A stretch of DNA of 64,000 nucleotides from assembly GCF_945859705.1 (NCBI RefSeq), contig NC_079136.1, positions 79,794,867 to 79,858,866 on the forward strand. The letters are read 5' to 3'. Numbering within the stretch: the first letter of the stretch is position 1; each line of letters begins with the position of its first letter. The position numbers and the translations under genes were made by a program. This document shows, one piece after another, positions 33,901-45,330 of the stretch. The notes under the pieces were generated by a model. It saw nothing but the letters and a program-made list of their open reading frames with translations. It ran no database searches and was not told the origin of the DNA. This stretch comes from Episyrphus balteatus. Lineage: Eukaryota; Arthropoda; Insecta; Diptera; Syrphidae.

Positions 33901-36354
33901 TTTGTATTCATTGAGTTTTTGTGAATAGTGTAAATATTATGTTTCATTCGCCATTCCTGTGATTAAACACTCCAATTTATATTATTAACGTTTAAATAAG
34001 TTTAAATTTTAGGGAGTTGACTTTGACGACACAAACAGATTTTACTTTTTTAAATAAAAAAGAATGTTACAAACATCCAAAACAAAATATAGATTTTTTT
34101 ATATGAAATTTTTGGCTAAAATGTATTCTGTGATAGAATACATTTTAGAAGTGATTAAATTTGTGATAAAGTTGACAAAGCATAAAGTCAACTTAAACTA
34201 AGCTCCTTTTTTATTTTTCAATTTGAACTAAAACACCCACTTTGTATATAAAATTTAAAATATATTTACATAAATATTCAATGATGTTACAAATTTATGT
34301 GTGTGTGTGTGAATTGTCTATTGTGTTTAAAGAGTTTTTCTAAACACAAACACTCAAAATTTCCAAAAAAGTAGGTATATCTCCAGAAACACCAACATCC
34401 ACCATAAATTCAAAGAAACAACGTTTAATATGCACAAATGAAAGAACAATAAAATAAAAATAAATTATTGCTTTTTGCCTTCCACACGTTGTTGTAGGTT
34501 GTATAGGGTTTTTCTATTTTCACATTATGCAAATGACTTTGTTTAGTGATACCCATAATTTTCCGCACCCTCTATACCATAACCTACCAAAGAAAACACA
34601 AACTTAATCGTTTTAGTGTAAGACTTTACGGTTGACTCGGAAGTGTTGACTCGTTTTTGTTGATAAATCCTAAAATTAAATTATATTTTATTATACAAAG
34701 GATTATATTTCATTCTTATTTGGGTTGAGTGTGGGTTAAAATGTTCAGTCAAAACATACACACTTATGAAGGAGCATAATAAGGATGCTACTAATAAGAT
34801 AAATCGATATAGAAGGAGCTTGTGTTTGCTCCATTACCGTACCCATACCAGTGTTTCTAATTTCTGACGTTCAAGTGACATATTATAAGGAATTTTGAAC
34901 GGAATACACGTGTATTTGCCTTCCTTTTATCACAACAAAATTTACGGCACAAAGGTGGATTCGAATGTTTTGATAAAATACTTTGCGGTTTGGTCCCGCT
35001 AAGAAAATGGAAGTTGATTATGTTAAGTTTGAGGGGAATTGACAAGGAGTGGAATTGACTTCTATCAGTGATTGGTTTGAAAAGTGGGAAGATTGCCGTT
35101 CTGTGCCCTCAAGATAATTGATCTGAAAACCTTGAAGATGGATGCTTTTTGATTGTTTGAATAAAAAAAAAGCGAACAATATAAGAATGATTCTAATCTT
35201 ATATTGAAATGTGGGCGTTGACTTCAGAAACAGGTGAAATAAAAATGAACCAAAATATATCACAAAAATGTAATGAGGCTTACTCTGTTACTTTTTTTTT
35301 GTATAAAAAAAAACTATACATATAAAATTCTTTCGATCTGGCAGAAAACTTAACTTAATGACAAGTTAATGGTCGCATGTTGTTGCTCTTAAGTTTTTAT
35401 AAGATTTTTTTTGTACCTTAGTAGCACAGAAGTTTACAAAAATTCGTATCAAATGTCATAAGGGGAGTTTTGTTTTTTATTTTTTTAGATAGTTACTTTA
35501 CTTTTTAATGCTTGCGAAGCAAGAGCTAGTTGTGAGTGAAGTTTTGTGCCCATAGGTGTTAAAATCTTCAAAAGATTCTATCAGGATCAGGACCAATAAG
35601 AAGTGCATTCTCAAAAGTTTTTATTGCGTTTTTAATAAAAATATTATAATAATTGTGTGTGGTTTTAGTAATCGAACAATGAAAAACAAATTGAGAGCAA
35701 ACTATGAACAATGAATTAGAATTAAAAACAAATTTGAAAATACAAATCAATATTCCAGGGGGGCTAAATACAGTGAGTCCATTTATCGGGGTATATTATG
35801 TGTAGGTAAATAAAAGATATACAATTAAAACTCAAACTCATGGTATTGCTTTAAATTTTGAATATTTGCTACCGAAAAACTCTGAGCACTTAATATTTAA
35901 AAAAAATTTAATATGTGTATATAATCGTACAGGGAGGCCTTGTGTTGATTTGAATTTGAAGCCTTCATGCAACACTTAGAAAAAGATAAAATTAAAAAAA
36001 CACATGCACCCAACTGTTAAAAAAAAACAACATAGTAATAAAGTGCACAATTAAGTCAAACGTTCTGGCTTATAAAAAATTTATTATAACTTGCAAAATA
36101 ATATTTGTTTAATTACAAAAGCAACGTTTTTTAATTCTTTTTGATCTTCAAAATTAAAAAAAAAAAAAAATCGTTAGAGCCTTTTTTTTTAATAAAAAAC
36201 AAGTTTTTTTTATATATCTACTTAACAGAATTTTCAAAAAATTTTCAGAAAAAAAAATTTAAAGAAAAATTCATTGATCAGTTTCCAAAAATTGATTTTG
36301 CAATGACTCACAAAATAATATATTTTGGAAAAATAGATAATAGCGAATAAAAGA
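33901..36354. other. AT-rich gene-free stretch with one perfect hairpin
   Basis: A hairpin with 14-bp arms (CTAAAATGTATTCT and its complement, loop GTGAT) sits at 34116-34148, and a TG run at about 34299-34312. Overlapping short minus-strand frames at 34857-35263 have no motif and were not accepted. Confidence 0.5.
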
Positions 36355-36485
36355 CTAGCTAGGAGCTCCTTCCGGCAACCCATTATATTAAAAGGAACAA
36401 GTCGTCCGCTCAGCAAGAGTTAGCCATTAGGGGTTCCTCCAGAGGCGACGTTACTGTTGCCACCTGAGGTTTTGCTTTTCCTCTA
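36355..36485. other. GC-richer island, unidentified
   Basis: About 125 bases (CTAGGAGCTCCTTCCGGCAA ... GGTTCCTCCAGAGGCGAC ... GTTGCCACCTGAGG) stand out from the AT-rich surroundings. Neither strand gives a long frame. It may be the untranslated end of a retroelement or a remnant of a host exon. Confidence 0.35.
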
Positions 36486-36639
36486 TTGCAAACATATTTA
36501 TTTGCAAAAAAATTCTTATATTTGAAATCAAGGCTACTTATTACTTACCTACATATCATCGTTTTTGAACAAAAATTTTCGTAGAAATCGATTACGTCGT
36601 TTACGAGAAAGTCAGACATAAAAACAAAAACCTTTCTAA

Positions 36640-36836
36640 GGCTAGGCGCACACATGCGATTTTAGTCGCGCGATTATTCAGTCGCAAAAATGGATCACAA
36701 GGATTTCAATGCCTGTGAACACACATGCTTCCCGCGATTAAAAATTTGAAAATTGTGTCTACAGTCATTGAAATTCTTGTCATCTAATTTGCGACTGAAT
36801 AATCGCGCGATCAAAATCGCATGTGTGCGCCTAGCT
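36640..36836. mobile_element. PIF/Harbinger-like MITE with TAA duplication
   Basis: 197 bp flanked by TAA at 36637-36639 and 36837-36839. The arms share GCTAGGCGCACACATGCGAT, then TCGCGCGATTATTCAGTCGC, nearly perfectly inverted. A 3-bp TWA duplication with terminal GG-type repeats is typical of PIF/Harbinger. The arms are CpG-rich compared with the surroundings, suggesting limited decay. No coding capacity. Confidence 0.8.
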
Positions 36837-36839
36837 TAA

Positions 36840-38924
36840 GGCAGGTGTCCTCTAATGACGAACTTAGACTTCATGCATATGAGATTGAGTGTGTTAGTGA
36901 ACTCAATTCATCATTAATCTCTTACGCTCAACGTTTTTTCACCTCAGTTGTCCGTGTTAATAATTTTATTTACATTCTCAACAAAATTGATGGTGTTATA
37001 ATAGTTTTTGGCTTAACTTTCCCTATAATGAAAAAAATACCCTTTGTTATCAAATTTAAGCTTTAAAATCAAATTTTATAATTGCATACTCTTTTGTCTT
37101 AGAAATCTTCAAGAACCTTTTTGTACGCATTTTAGACAGGGTGTTTCGGTGCAAGATCTAAGTCCAGCCAATTCACTCAAAAAACACATCTAACGTGAAA
37201 TATTAAAATGAGCTTTCTTAATTCTATATTCCCTTGAAAAAACGATACCCCAATTTAATAATTTTCCATGTGGCCAGATTTAATTAACAGACACTTTTGT
37301 TTAAAAAAAAAATACAATAAGAGGATTTTTGACCATCATGTAGGTACATTAAATGAAAATTCTGTGCCATTATTTTTCAGAGCCCGTTTTTTCTTGGACT
37401 ATTAACATTTGTACCATCGTCATCGGCCGATCGCTCAGCAAATAAAAATTTCACCTTTCTCCTATTCTTAGATTCTACATTTTTATAAAACGTCTATGTC
37501 TTACCGACCCCTAATGTCATCACTAGGGACATTCTGAATGTAGAGATTTATAAATTTATAACCAGGTAAACTTATGCCAAAGTATTGTAATAACATGCAA
37601 ATTTAATTGTCAATTTTGTTGCTTTATAAATTACAAAGATATAGTCAATTTAATTAAGGTACCCAGTACCAGTACCAGTGTGTCTGATATATATAAGAAG
37701 TAAGGATAAGGAACTCTATTAAAATAAAAAAGTTATTTTCTGATTGGAAAACTTTTCCAGAAAGAGCAAACTTTTAAACACACCGGAATTACTTTATGAA
37801 ATATAATGCTTATCACACCCCACAGAAAGACGACATCATTTCATAACCATCATGCCTTGTAGAAAATACCAAAATACAGCTTTCCTTCATTTTATGAGTA
37901 TTTATGACTGGCAAGGATTAAATACATTTTTTTTTTTTTTTTTTTTCATTTTCATTTTGGGTACTTAAGAGATAACCATTACATACCCTAGGACATATTC
38001 TGTTGGGAATTTTCGAGCACATTCTTTTGGTCATAAAGATAAAATAAAGAAACCAACATAAAGAAGACAGGAGGCGGCAATGATTGACACTGGGAGGACA
38101 AAGCAACTGACTTTATTCTTCTCCAAGAAATATACTCTCATACAAAAACTGCGTACATATATGTACATTCATCTTACATAAATTAAATATATAAATAATA
38201 AAATACCATACCAGCACAAAAGCAGCTTTCTTCAGGATTCTTTTTCCATCAGTTTCATCATATTTCTCTCTTTGTTTTTATCAAATTTTATGAGTTGTAT
38301 ATACGGAGCGCTTTTATTTTCGACGTTTTTCTGGAATTCCTTTGGGAAAAATGTGGCAAAATTTACTCATTTTGCTAGACCCACATTTTCACATAAAAAT
38401 AAACGATCATAAATGCACAATGGCCTAATAAAGTTATAGGATACAAGGATATAGAGGTGATTGTTAAGAAACATATAGATTAAAGGTCTGAAGATGAAGA
38501 TGACTTCCTAAATTTCTTTTTCTGATTTATTAAAAGAATTTAGCAGACCATTGTGATGATAATAATAATATCCAAAAGGAGGTCAGTTAAGAAATTGGTT
38601 TATATTTAAAGCAATTTGATTCCACGGTTAACACATCACTGTAGGGAAAGAAGTAAAAAAAACATCAGGAATAAACAGTGTCATTTGGATGTGCGTCCTT
38701 TATCCTGTCAAACACAATATTATAAAAGTAAATAGAAACAAAAACAAAATACTTGACTGAGTTGCACGTATTTGCTCTTATGGAAAAAGTTGCTTATTTA
38801 ACTTATTTTACAAAATAACTAGACTAATCGCCAATAACTTCAAAATAAATCAATCATTTCAAGTCTATACTTTTTATTACATCAAGCACAGCTGTCTCCT
38901 TAGTTTCATATGTTCTCTTTCACC
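36840..38924. other. AT-rich gene-free stretch
   Basis: Nothing supported; a plus frame at 36845-37066 and a minus frame at 37918-38106 look random. A T run lies at 37927-37946. Confidence 0.5.
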
Positions 38925-40324
38925 ATAGCTTCCGAGCCAAGTCCGACGCACAGTGGGGAAAAGGCGGAAAAAAACCAACTTTCGGAAGTACGATTTATTT
39001 TGATACTGCACGTGTTTCTAACAGTTAATTAGTTGAAGAATCAGAAAATGAAAACTGTTTTTCAAATAAAAAATTGTGGTCCTGGAGATTATCGCTCAAA
39101 GTTGAAAAACAGTGAAAACTGATAAAAATACAAGTAGTTTCAAAATGATCTATTTTCCTTAAAATTTAAAGGTTTGAACCAATTTTTTTTGTAAATAGGC
39201 TTAAAATAAAATGACAAACAATATGGTACATTAGTTTAGCGAAAAAGAATTGAATACAATTTTTTTGACAAAAAAAACATTCAATTTTAGTGACTTTTTA
39301 GGTTCAAATTAGGTTTTAACTACTGCCTCCGTCTGCCTCTGTTGGCGGATAGGTTTTCCTAGATAGTATTGAATCTCAGCCAGCATTAGTTTAAAAAAAA
39401 AATCTCACCCGAAGACGTCCGTATTCGGTTTTTATAGCAATTTCAATCTGAAAAAGTCATTCAAAAAACAAAAAAAAAAAAAATAAGTCAAAAAAGAAAT
39501 ATGCAGCTATTTTCGCCAGACAAATCTTTCTAAATGTATTTTGGTATGCTGAATCTGAATGTGAAGTCCGTTTTGCTAACATCCCAAAATTTTTGATAAG
39601 ATAGCAAAAAAAAATTTTAAACCCACAATTTTAAAGTTTTTCCCAATTTAGTCGCTGTTGGGATCAGGAGTTTGTGTTAATGAAACCTGCATTGCACATT
39701 TACCTATTAAAACAAATGTTTTTTTCACTAAGCCACTTTTTTGACTTTATTTATAACTATCGGAATCGGAATACAGTAAAACTGGTTATTTGAAGATTCT
39801 CTTATCTTTAGTTCCACTTGTTTCCAAAAAAAGGATGGAATGATTTGATGGAATGTTCCGCTAATTGAAGGAAAAGCTTATGCTTGGTAGCCGTTTAAAT
39901 TTTAGAATTAACCAAGGAAAAAAAAGTTTTGCAAGAAAGTTAAATTTTGAAAAAAATGCCATACCTACCGTTTTTGGACATTTTTCCTTTTTTGAAAATT
40001 TTTGATTTTTTTTTTTGATTTATGTAAAATTTAAACAGTATTTATTAATAAAATGTTCAAATAAACTCAAAAAAATTTGATTTTTCTAAAAAAAGCGATT
40101 GGAAGTAAGTCATTTACAGCTGCAAAAACTTGATTTCTGATTTTTTAATATAATTTTTTTCTGAGTGGGCGTGGCAATGGGTGGTCATTGGTGTAGATTT
40201 GTCTTGCTATTAGCTACCTTTCCTGCAAATTTCATGAAAATTGGTTCAGTAGTTTAGTTTTAATTGAGTTTTTTCCGGTCTCCCATACAAGTTGCCCCAC
40301 AGTGCGACGTGGCTCGGAAGCTAT
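38925..40324. repeat. Palindromic target site around the Transib-like element
   Basis: ATAGCTTCCGAGCCA (38925-38939) and its exact complement TGGCTCGGAAGCTAT (40310-40324) enclose the element and its duplications. Without the insertion the site would read as a 15-bp stem with loop AGTCCGACG. Either the element inserted in the loop of an older hairpin, or these bases belong to longer terminal repeats. Confidence 0.75.
38949..40304. mobile_element. Transib-like element with 12/23 RSS-like termini
   Basis: The left end reads CACAGTG, a 12-base spacer, then AAAAAAACC. The right end, on the complementary strand, reads CACTGTG, a 23-base spacer, then AAAAAACTC. Both sides carry CGACG as a 5-bp duplication (38944-38948, 40305-40309). 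Transib transposons, relatives of RAG1, have CAC-type heptamers, A-rich nonamers and GC-rich 5-bp duplications. Vertebrate recombination signals use CACAGTG and ACAAAAACC with 12 or 23 bp. The 1356-bp body has no open frame and no visible RAG1-like core, so it is non-autonomous. The outer 12-13 bases of each end agree (CACWGTGGGGMAA). Confidence 0.7.
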
Positions 40325-40509
40325 CGCGAAAAAACCTTGGTGAATAATTTTGTTGTTTTGTTTTCTAATTCTTCTGCAGTAAGTGTTTGTGTTTAACGTC
40401 AATTTTATTAAGGAAAAAGAGCAAGTGAGTGTTTGTATTCATAAAGAAATAAAATAATTGAGTGCTGAAAGACCGATCGGGGTAGATGGTTTTTTTTTTG
40501 GGGTAAATT

Positions 40510-41765
40510 AAGTCATTTTTTTGTTCCAAACATTCGGATTCCAATGCAGATTTTTGCGCACCAAAGTAAACAGGCCTTTGTTTTTAGGTAAAAAATTAAA
40601 AATTTATTTTTTCGGATTTTGGAGAAAAAATAGAGGTTAACCCGTTGTAAAAAAAAATGCATTTTAGAAAAATTTCTCCAAATTCATCGAGTGAGACATT
40701 AAAAGAAAAGTCTATTTAAATTCTATTCACAACTGACAACAGAAAGTTTCTTGGAGGTTTGGTTGCTAAGTTATTTGAATCCAAACATTTTTTTTTTTCT
40801 TACATTCGGAGGCACATATCTTCGGACCTAAGTTTCGAAACAAGTTTTGGTTAACAGATATGAGATCACAGTAAACAGGCCTTTGCATTTAGGTTTTAAA
40901 ATTGAAAATTTATTTTTTTCAGTTTTTCGAGAAAAAATCAAGGTTAACCCCTTACCGAAAAAAATGAATTTTTTAAAAATTTCCTCCGAATTCAACGAGT
41001 GAGACATCAAAAGAAAGGTCTTTTTAAGCTAAAAATCAAAAGTTTCTTGGAGGTTTGGTTGCAGAGTTATTTGAATCCAACCGTTTTTTTTTTACATCGG
41101 AGGAAGATATGCAGATTTCTGCGAACCAAAGTCTCGAAACAAGTTTTGGTTTATAGATATGAGATGACAGTAAACAGACCTTTGCATTTAGGTTAGAAAA
41201 TTGAAAATTTATTTTTGACAGATTTTCGAGAAAAAATCAAGATTAACCCCTTTCCGAAAAAAAATGCATTTTAAACAATTTCCTCCGAATTCATTAAGCG
41301 AGGTATAAAAAGAAAGGTCTTTTTAAGCTCTATTCACAACTGAAAACCAAAAGTTTCTTGGAAGTTTGGTTGCTGAGATGTTTGAATCTAAACATTTTGT
41401 TCTTACATTTTGAGGAAGATACCTATGAAGATATCTGCGGACCAAAATCTCGAATCAAGTTTTTGTTTACAAATATAAGATTATAGTCAACATGCCTTTT
41501 TATTTAGGTAAGAAATTAAAAAAATTTATTTATGTCAGATTTTCGAGAAAAAATCAAGGTTAATATCCCTTGTTGAAAAAATGCATTTTGAAAAAATTCC
41601 TCGAAATTCATCGAGTGAGACACCAAAAGAAAGGTCTTTTTAAATTCTATTCATAACTAAAAACCAAAAGTTTCTTGGAAGCTTGGTTGCTGAGTTATTT
41701 GAATCCAAACATTTTTTTGCTAACATTCGGATTCAGATATGCAGACAAGTTTTGGTTTTGGTCTA
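40510..41765 (+). repeat. Tandem array of ~300-bp satellite unit, four copies
   Basis: The anchor GTAAACAGGCCTTTG or a variant occurs at 40566, 40871, 41170 and 41486, giving spacings of 305, 299 and 316 bases. Each unit repeats the order: anchor, TTTAGGT, TTCGAGAAAAAATC, AGGTTAACCCC, AAATGCATTTT, CGAGTGAGACAT, AAAGGTCTTTTTAA, AAAAGTTTCTTGGAGGTTTGG, TTATTTGAATCCAA, CATTCGGA, AACAAGTTTTGGTT. Partial units bound both ends. A reverse copy is at 9.6-10.5 kb. Units differ by substitutions and small indels. The short frames inside are not conserved between units. Confidence 0.85.
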
Positions 41766-42369
41766 AAATTGAGTCTTTTTTTTTTTTGATAATTTCTAAA
41801 GAAATGAGAACGTAAATACACGTACATGATATAAAAGAAAAAGACAAGAAGAGTGATGAAAGGACATTATTGAAGCTTTGTTACCAGCTTATTTTATATT
41901 GCCGGGCTCTCTCTTGAAGAACTTTGGTATAATATTAATACAAATTAATTAATTGTTTAAAAAAAAATAATTTTTAATTTTACTTGGTCATAGTTTTAGT
42001 ATGAAAAAGCTGGGAATAAAAATATAGTTAACTGACCCCATAGCCTCAACCAACTTACCCCGGTTCTGAGGTAATTTGAACAACTTGAGGACGTTTTATA
42101 ATGTTAGCAAAATTAGGTCTTAGTATTAACTAATATAAGAAGACATTTTTTTAAATAACGCATTTAATTCGTTTTGATATCTTTCTTAGTTTTTATTTAA
42201 AAAAAAAAAAAAGATAAGTAGAATTGGAGTCTACTATTCTATCTACTATTTTTAATAAAGTTTTGCAAAAAATTATAGATTTACCTAATAAAAAAATATT
42301 TTCAAATGGTTTTGATCTGCAATAGAAGTATGCCAAATAATTTAAAAAAATCTTGGATGCCGTTTTTAC
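41766..42369. other. AT-rich gene-free stretch
   Basis: Nothing supported. Confidence 0.5.
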
Positions 42370-42485
42370 TTGCGATATAGGTACTATAGGGCAAGTTTAG
42401 GATTCGTAAAAAAAATCGAACTCGAGATAACAATTTTACATGACATTACGATGATGGAGAATGCCAAAAAAGTGGGTCCGGCAAT

Positions 42486-42522
<37 letters not shown>

Positions 42523-42745
42523 AAGAACCTCGAGCTACAGCCTAAACTACTGGAGCTATTTTCTTCAAACTTGGTAGTTAACAGTTTTGGGTGATTCCCT
42601 AGAGGAGAAATTGAAATTTTTTTTTTAGGACCAAAACTAACGGTACCTGTCATATAACGGAAATAGAAAAGTTAATATTTTTCAAAAACGGCTCTAACGA
42701 TTTTGATCAAAATTTTTGTGTGTTGTATTACACATAAGAGCCAAC
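42370..42745 (+). repeat. GTCY-core dispersed repeat, plus-strand copy
   Basis: In order: ATAGGGCAAGT, TTACGATGATGGAGAATGCC, GTGGGTCCGGCAATT, eight or nine CTGT units at about 42487-42521, CTACAGCCTAAACTACTGG, TTCAAACTTGGTA, ACTAACGGTACCTGTCAT and AACGGCTCTAACGATTTT. The last two blocks recur at about 42778 and 43113, so the 3' part is internally repeated. The layout resembles dipteran mini-me/DINE-type elements. The frames across the CTGT run are artefacts. Confidence 0.7.
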
Positions 42746-44211
42746 TTTTGAAATAAAAAAAATATTTTTTGAACCGTTACTAACGGTACCTGTCATAGAA
42801 CGGTTTTTTTTGATTTATGAATATCTCGTAATCGACAAAACAGATTTCAACCAAAATTTTTATACAGAAACGCTAAAACAAACTTAATTAAAAAACTTTA
42901 ACAAATTTTCAAAAAACTCATTTTTGGATTTTTTAAAAATATTTCAAATTTTTTTTTTGAAAAATCGTTTTTTTGAAAACGGGTTGATGAATTTCATCGA
43001 ATTTTTGTTATTATGTGTTGAATAATATTTTCTTAAAAATGGCATACCAACTTTTTTTTTGAAAAATGTTATAAAATTTGTATATATAAAAAATTATTTT
43101 TTTAAAAAACGGCTCTAACGATTTTCGAATTTTTTTTTCTAAAAATTACTTTTTATGCAAGAAATCAGACTGCATACTTGGTTTTGTGTAAAAGTTCCTT
43201 TAAATCGGTGTTTAATTAATTATAAAAACAGATTTTATTTTTTTGCTCTACTTATGAAACTCCTTAAAAATAACAAAATTTAGATTTTTTCTAATTTTTT
43301 TTGGTAAAAAGATTCAACATAAGAGTTACTTTTACCATAAGAGCAAGTACGTGCGACCCCAGTCGTGCATTTTATTTTTTTTTTTGAAAAACAAAAAAAT
43401 CAAGATTTTTAAATCGACCCAAATACTTCTTATCAGTGGATTAGGATAGCTTTCTTGATTTTGGAGACATTTTTTCCCAAATTAAAGCAGATAACTGTGA
43501 ACTTGTAGAAATTTTGATTCGTGGTAGAGCCTCGTGTTACTGATATATATCCTCTGACACTGTATTTCATCCAAGTCTTTTCAAAATTTTAAGTTCTTTG
43601 CCTAAAAACCTACAGATCAGATCATGATTTTGATAACTGGTATGCTTTTTTTGTCATTTGAGTCAATTTTTGTCATTAACTTTCTTATATGATTTCTATG
43701 ATAAATAGAATTATCTTTTGAATCTCATTAAAAAAACAACCTTTGCAAAGGTCAAGCCAAGGATATTATTATTCATGCTCGTGAACTTACAAGACCCATT
43801 TAAATTTAAAGAGCTTTATAGAAAAGGCTTATACTACTCAATTGTGTAATCTTCGAAAACAATAGTCCTATAATTCCATTAAATTGAAAATTAATTAATG
43901 CGGATAGCCTTTTCATATAACTTGTATACTTGCAAATATGTACATTTATATTGTATAAGTACACATACTTGCAGAATATTCTTACATATATATTTGAATA
44001 TACATATTCAAAATATGGAGATATAGCTAGTAGATACATTCATGTGTTTTTATCTCCATATATTTAAGAGGACATACTCGTACATTCAGAATGCATGGTG
44101 GTTTATGTCCTGTTGACAATATGCCTATGATGGCGTACTGTTGCCTTTTGAGTATATAGAAACTGTTTGCTTGCAAAATGATTAAAAGACATAAAGGCGC
44201 CATTATTTCAG
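42746..44211. other. AT-rich stretch with repeat tails
   Basis: Continues diverged repeats (AACGGCTCTAACGATTTTCG at 43113). The block AGTCGTGCATTTTATTTTTT at about 43360 recurs at about 45936, same strand. No gene. Confidence 0.45.
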
Positions 44212-44363
44212 ATCAGATACCTACTTTTGGACGCGTTTCCACAATTTTACGACCGATAATAAATTTCTTGAAGCAGCACAAAGTCCGCATTTTATTCATG
44301 GTTCACGCGTTGTACGAAAAATTGTTGAGGCACTTGTGTTGAAACAGGAAAATTGTGGACTAG
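44212..44363 (+). CDS. Candidate internal coding exon, unknown gene
   Basis: An acceptor (CATTATTTCAG, ending 44211) and a donor (GTACAAG, from 44364) bound 152 bases that stay open in one frame for 50 codons. It begins SDTYFWTRFHNFTTDNKFLE and later has SPHFIHGSRVVRKIVEAL. The composition is balanced (W, H, C, G, charged residues), unlike the F/K/N-rich random frames nearby, and codon use is mixed. Only one frame of three on this strand is open. No family was recognised. If real, it is one exon of a plus-strand gene with very long introns; a transposon-derived fragment is the alternative. Confidence 0.4.
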
Positions 44364-45102
44364 GTACAAGTAATTTATTTTTATATGTAAAAGAAAAAAA
44401 AAAAAAAAACTATACTATATGAACATCCAAAATAAATGACGACCCATTCCACTTAAACCGAAACACTAATTAATAAAAACGATTCTGTACTTAATGGTCA
44501 TTGATATTTTAGATAAATGATGGCCACATATTGTCTGTAGAAGATTGATTTGTGGCAGGAAACATAATGAATAAAAATTGATTGGAAGCTATTTATAGTT
44601 TATATAGTCTTTGTTCATCAATATACTATCTGGGTAAAGTGTTCTTAAGTGATTCTGATTCGTTGTATTTAATAGATTTTTATTTAGTACTGTTTTTTTT
44701 TACTGATTTAAAACTATGATATAAATGATAAATTAGAGCAAAAAAACAGTAGACTTTATTTGGGTCTGACATTGAATACCGTTATTCTGTATATCTATCT
44801 ACCTACCTATTAGAAAACGTATGAAACTCTTTTTAGGAAAAAATATAATTTTTTTATGTTTTTGATAAAAATTCATGTAGCTTTTGGAACCAGTATCTAA
44901 CTTTGGTGATCATTTTTATTCAATTGTAAAAATTTGTTTTCTGAGATTTTTTTCAGATTCTTTGATGTAGTAAGCTCAGAACAAGCTGTTATCTACGATC
45001 AGAGGTTCATCTTAAGTGCATATTTTAGTGGTTAGTCTAATTTTTTTCATGTTAAAAAGTTCGCTCATGCGACTATGAGGGTCATTTATACCATAGTTTG
45101 CT
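44364..45102. other. AT-rich gene-free stretch
   Basis: Nothing supported. Confidence 0.5.
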
Positions 45103-45330
45103 CTATGAAAGTCGATATGTACCTAAGCGCTCAAATCTTTTTAGGAGGCGAGACTCACCTAGATAATTTATAACAATACAATCAAATAGATAAGGATCGT
45201 CAATTTGGACATTAATAAGCTGATGAAAAAAGATTAAATCATTATTAACACACCTTTGTGCTAAAGTTTGCATCTGAAGAAGTTGGATGCGTTGTTCATT
45301 TGGTGGCAAGTTCTTAACATCTTCGAGCTA
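45103..45330 (-). pseudogene. LINE ORF2 C-terminal fragment
   Basis: A minus-strand frame of about 68 codons contains RIQLLQMQTLAQRCVNNDLI, then FFHQLINVQIDDPYLFDCI, then SRLLKRF. The pattern L-x-x-R-x-x-x-x-D-L-x-F-x-x-x-L-I-N-x-x-I-D-x-P-x-L is the post-thumb region common to Jockey/CR1-type LINE reverse transcriptases. It is a different element from the LINE at 10 kb. There is no palm or YADD motif, no poly(A) tail was seen, and the flanks are AT-rich, so it is an old fragment. Confidence 0.6.

Noticed and set aside
34857..35263. Overlapping minus-strand frames
   Set aside because: Composition is typical of random AT-rich sequence and no motif or splice context supports them.
42384..42653. 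Open frames across the CTGT run on both strands
   Set aside because: A 4-base repeat read in any frame gives a stop-free stretch; the frames are not preserved in the other copies of the family.
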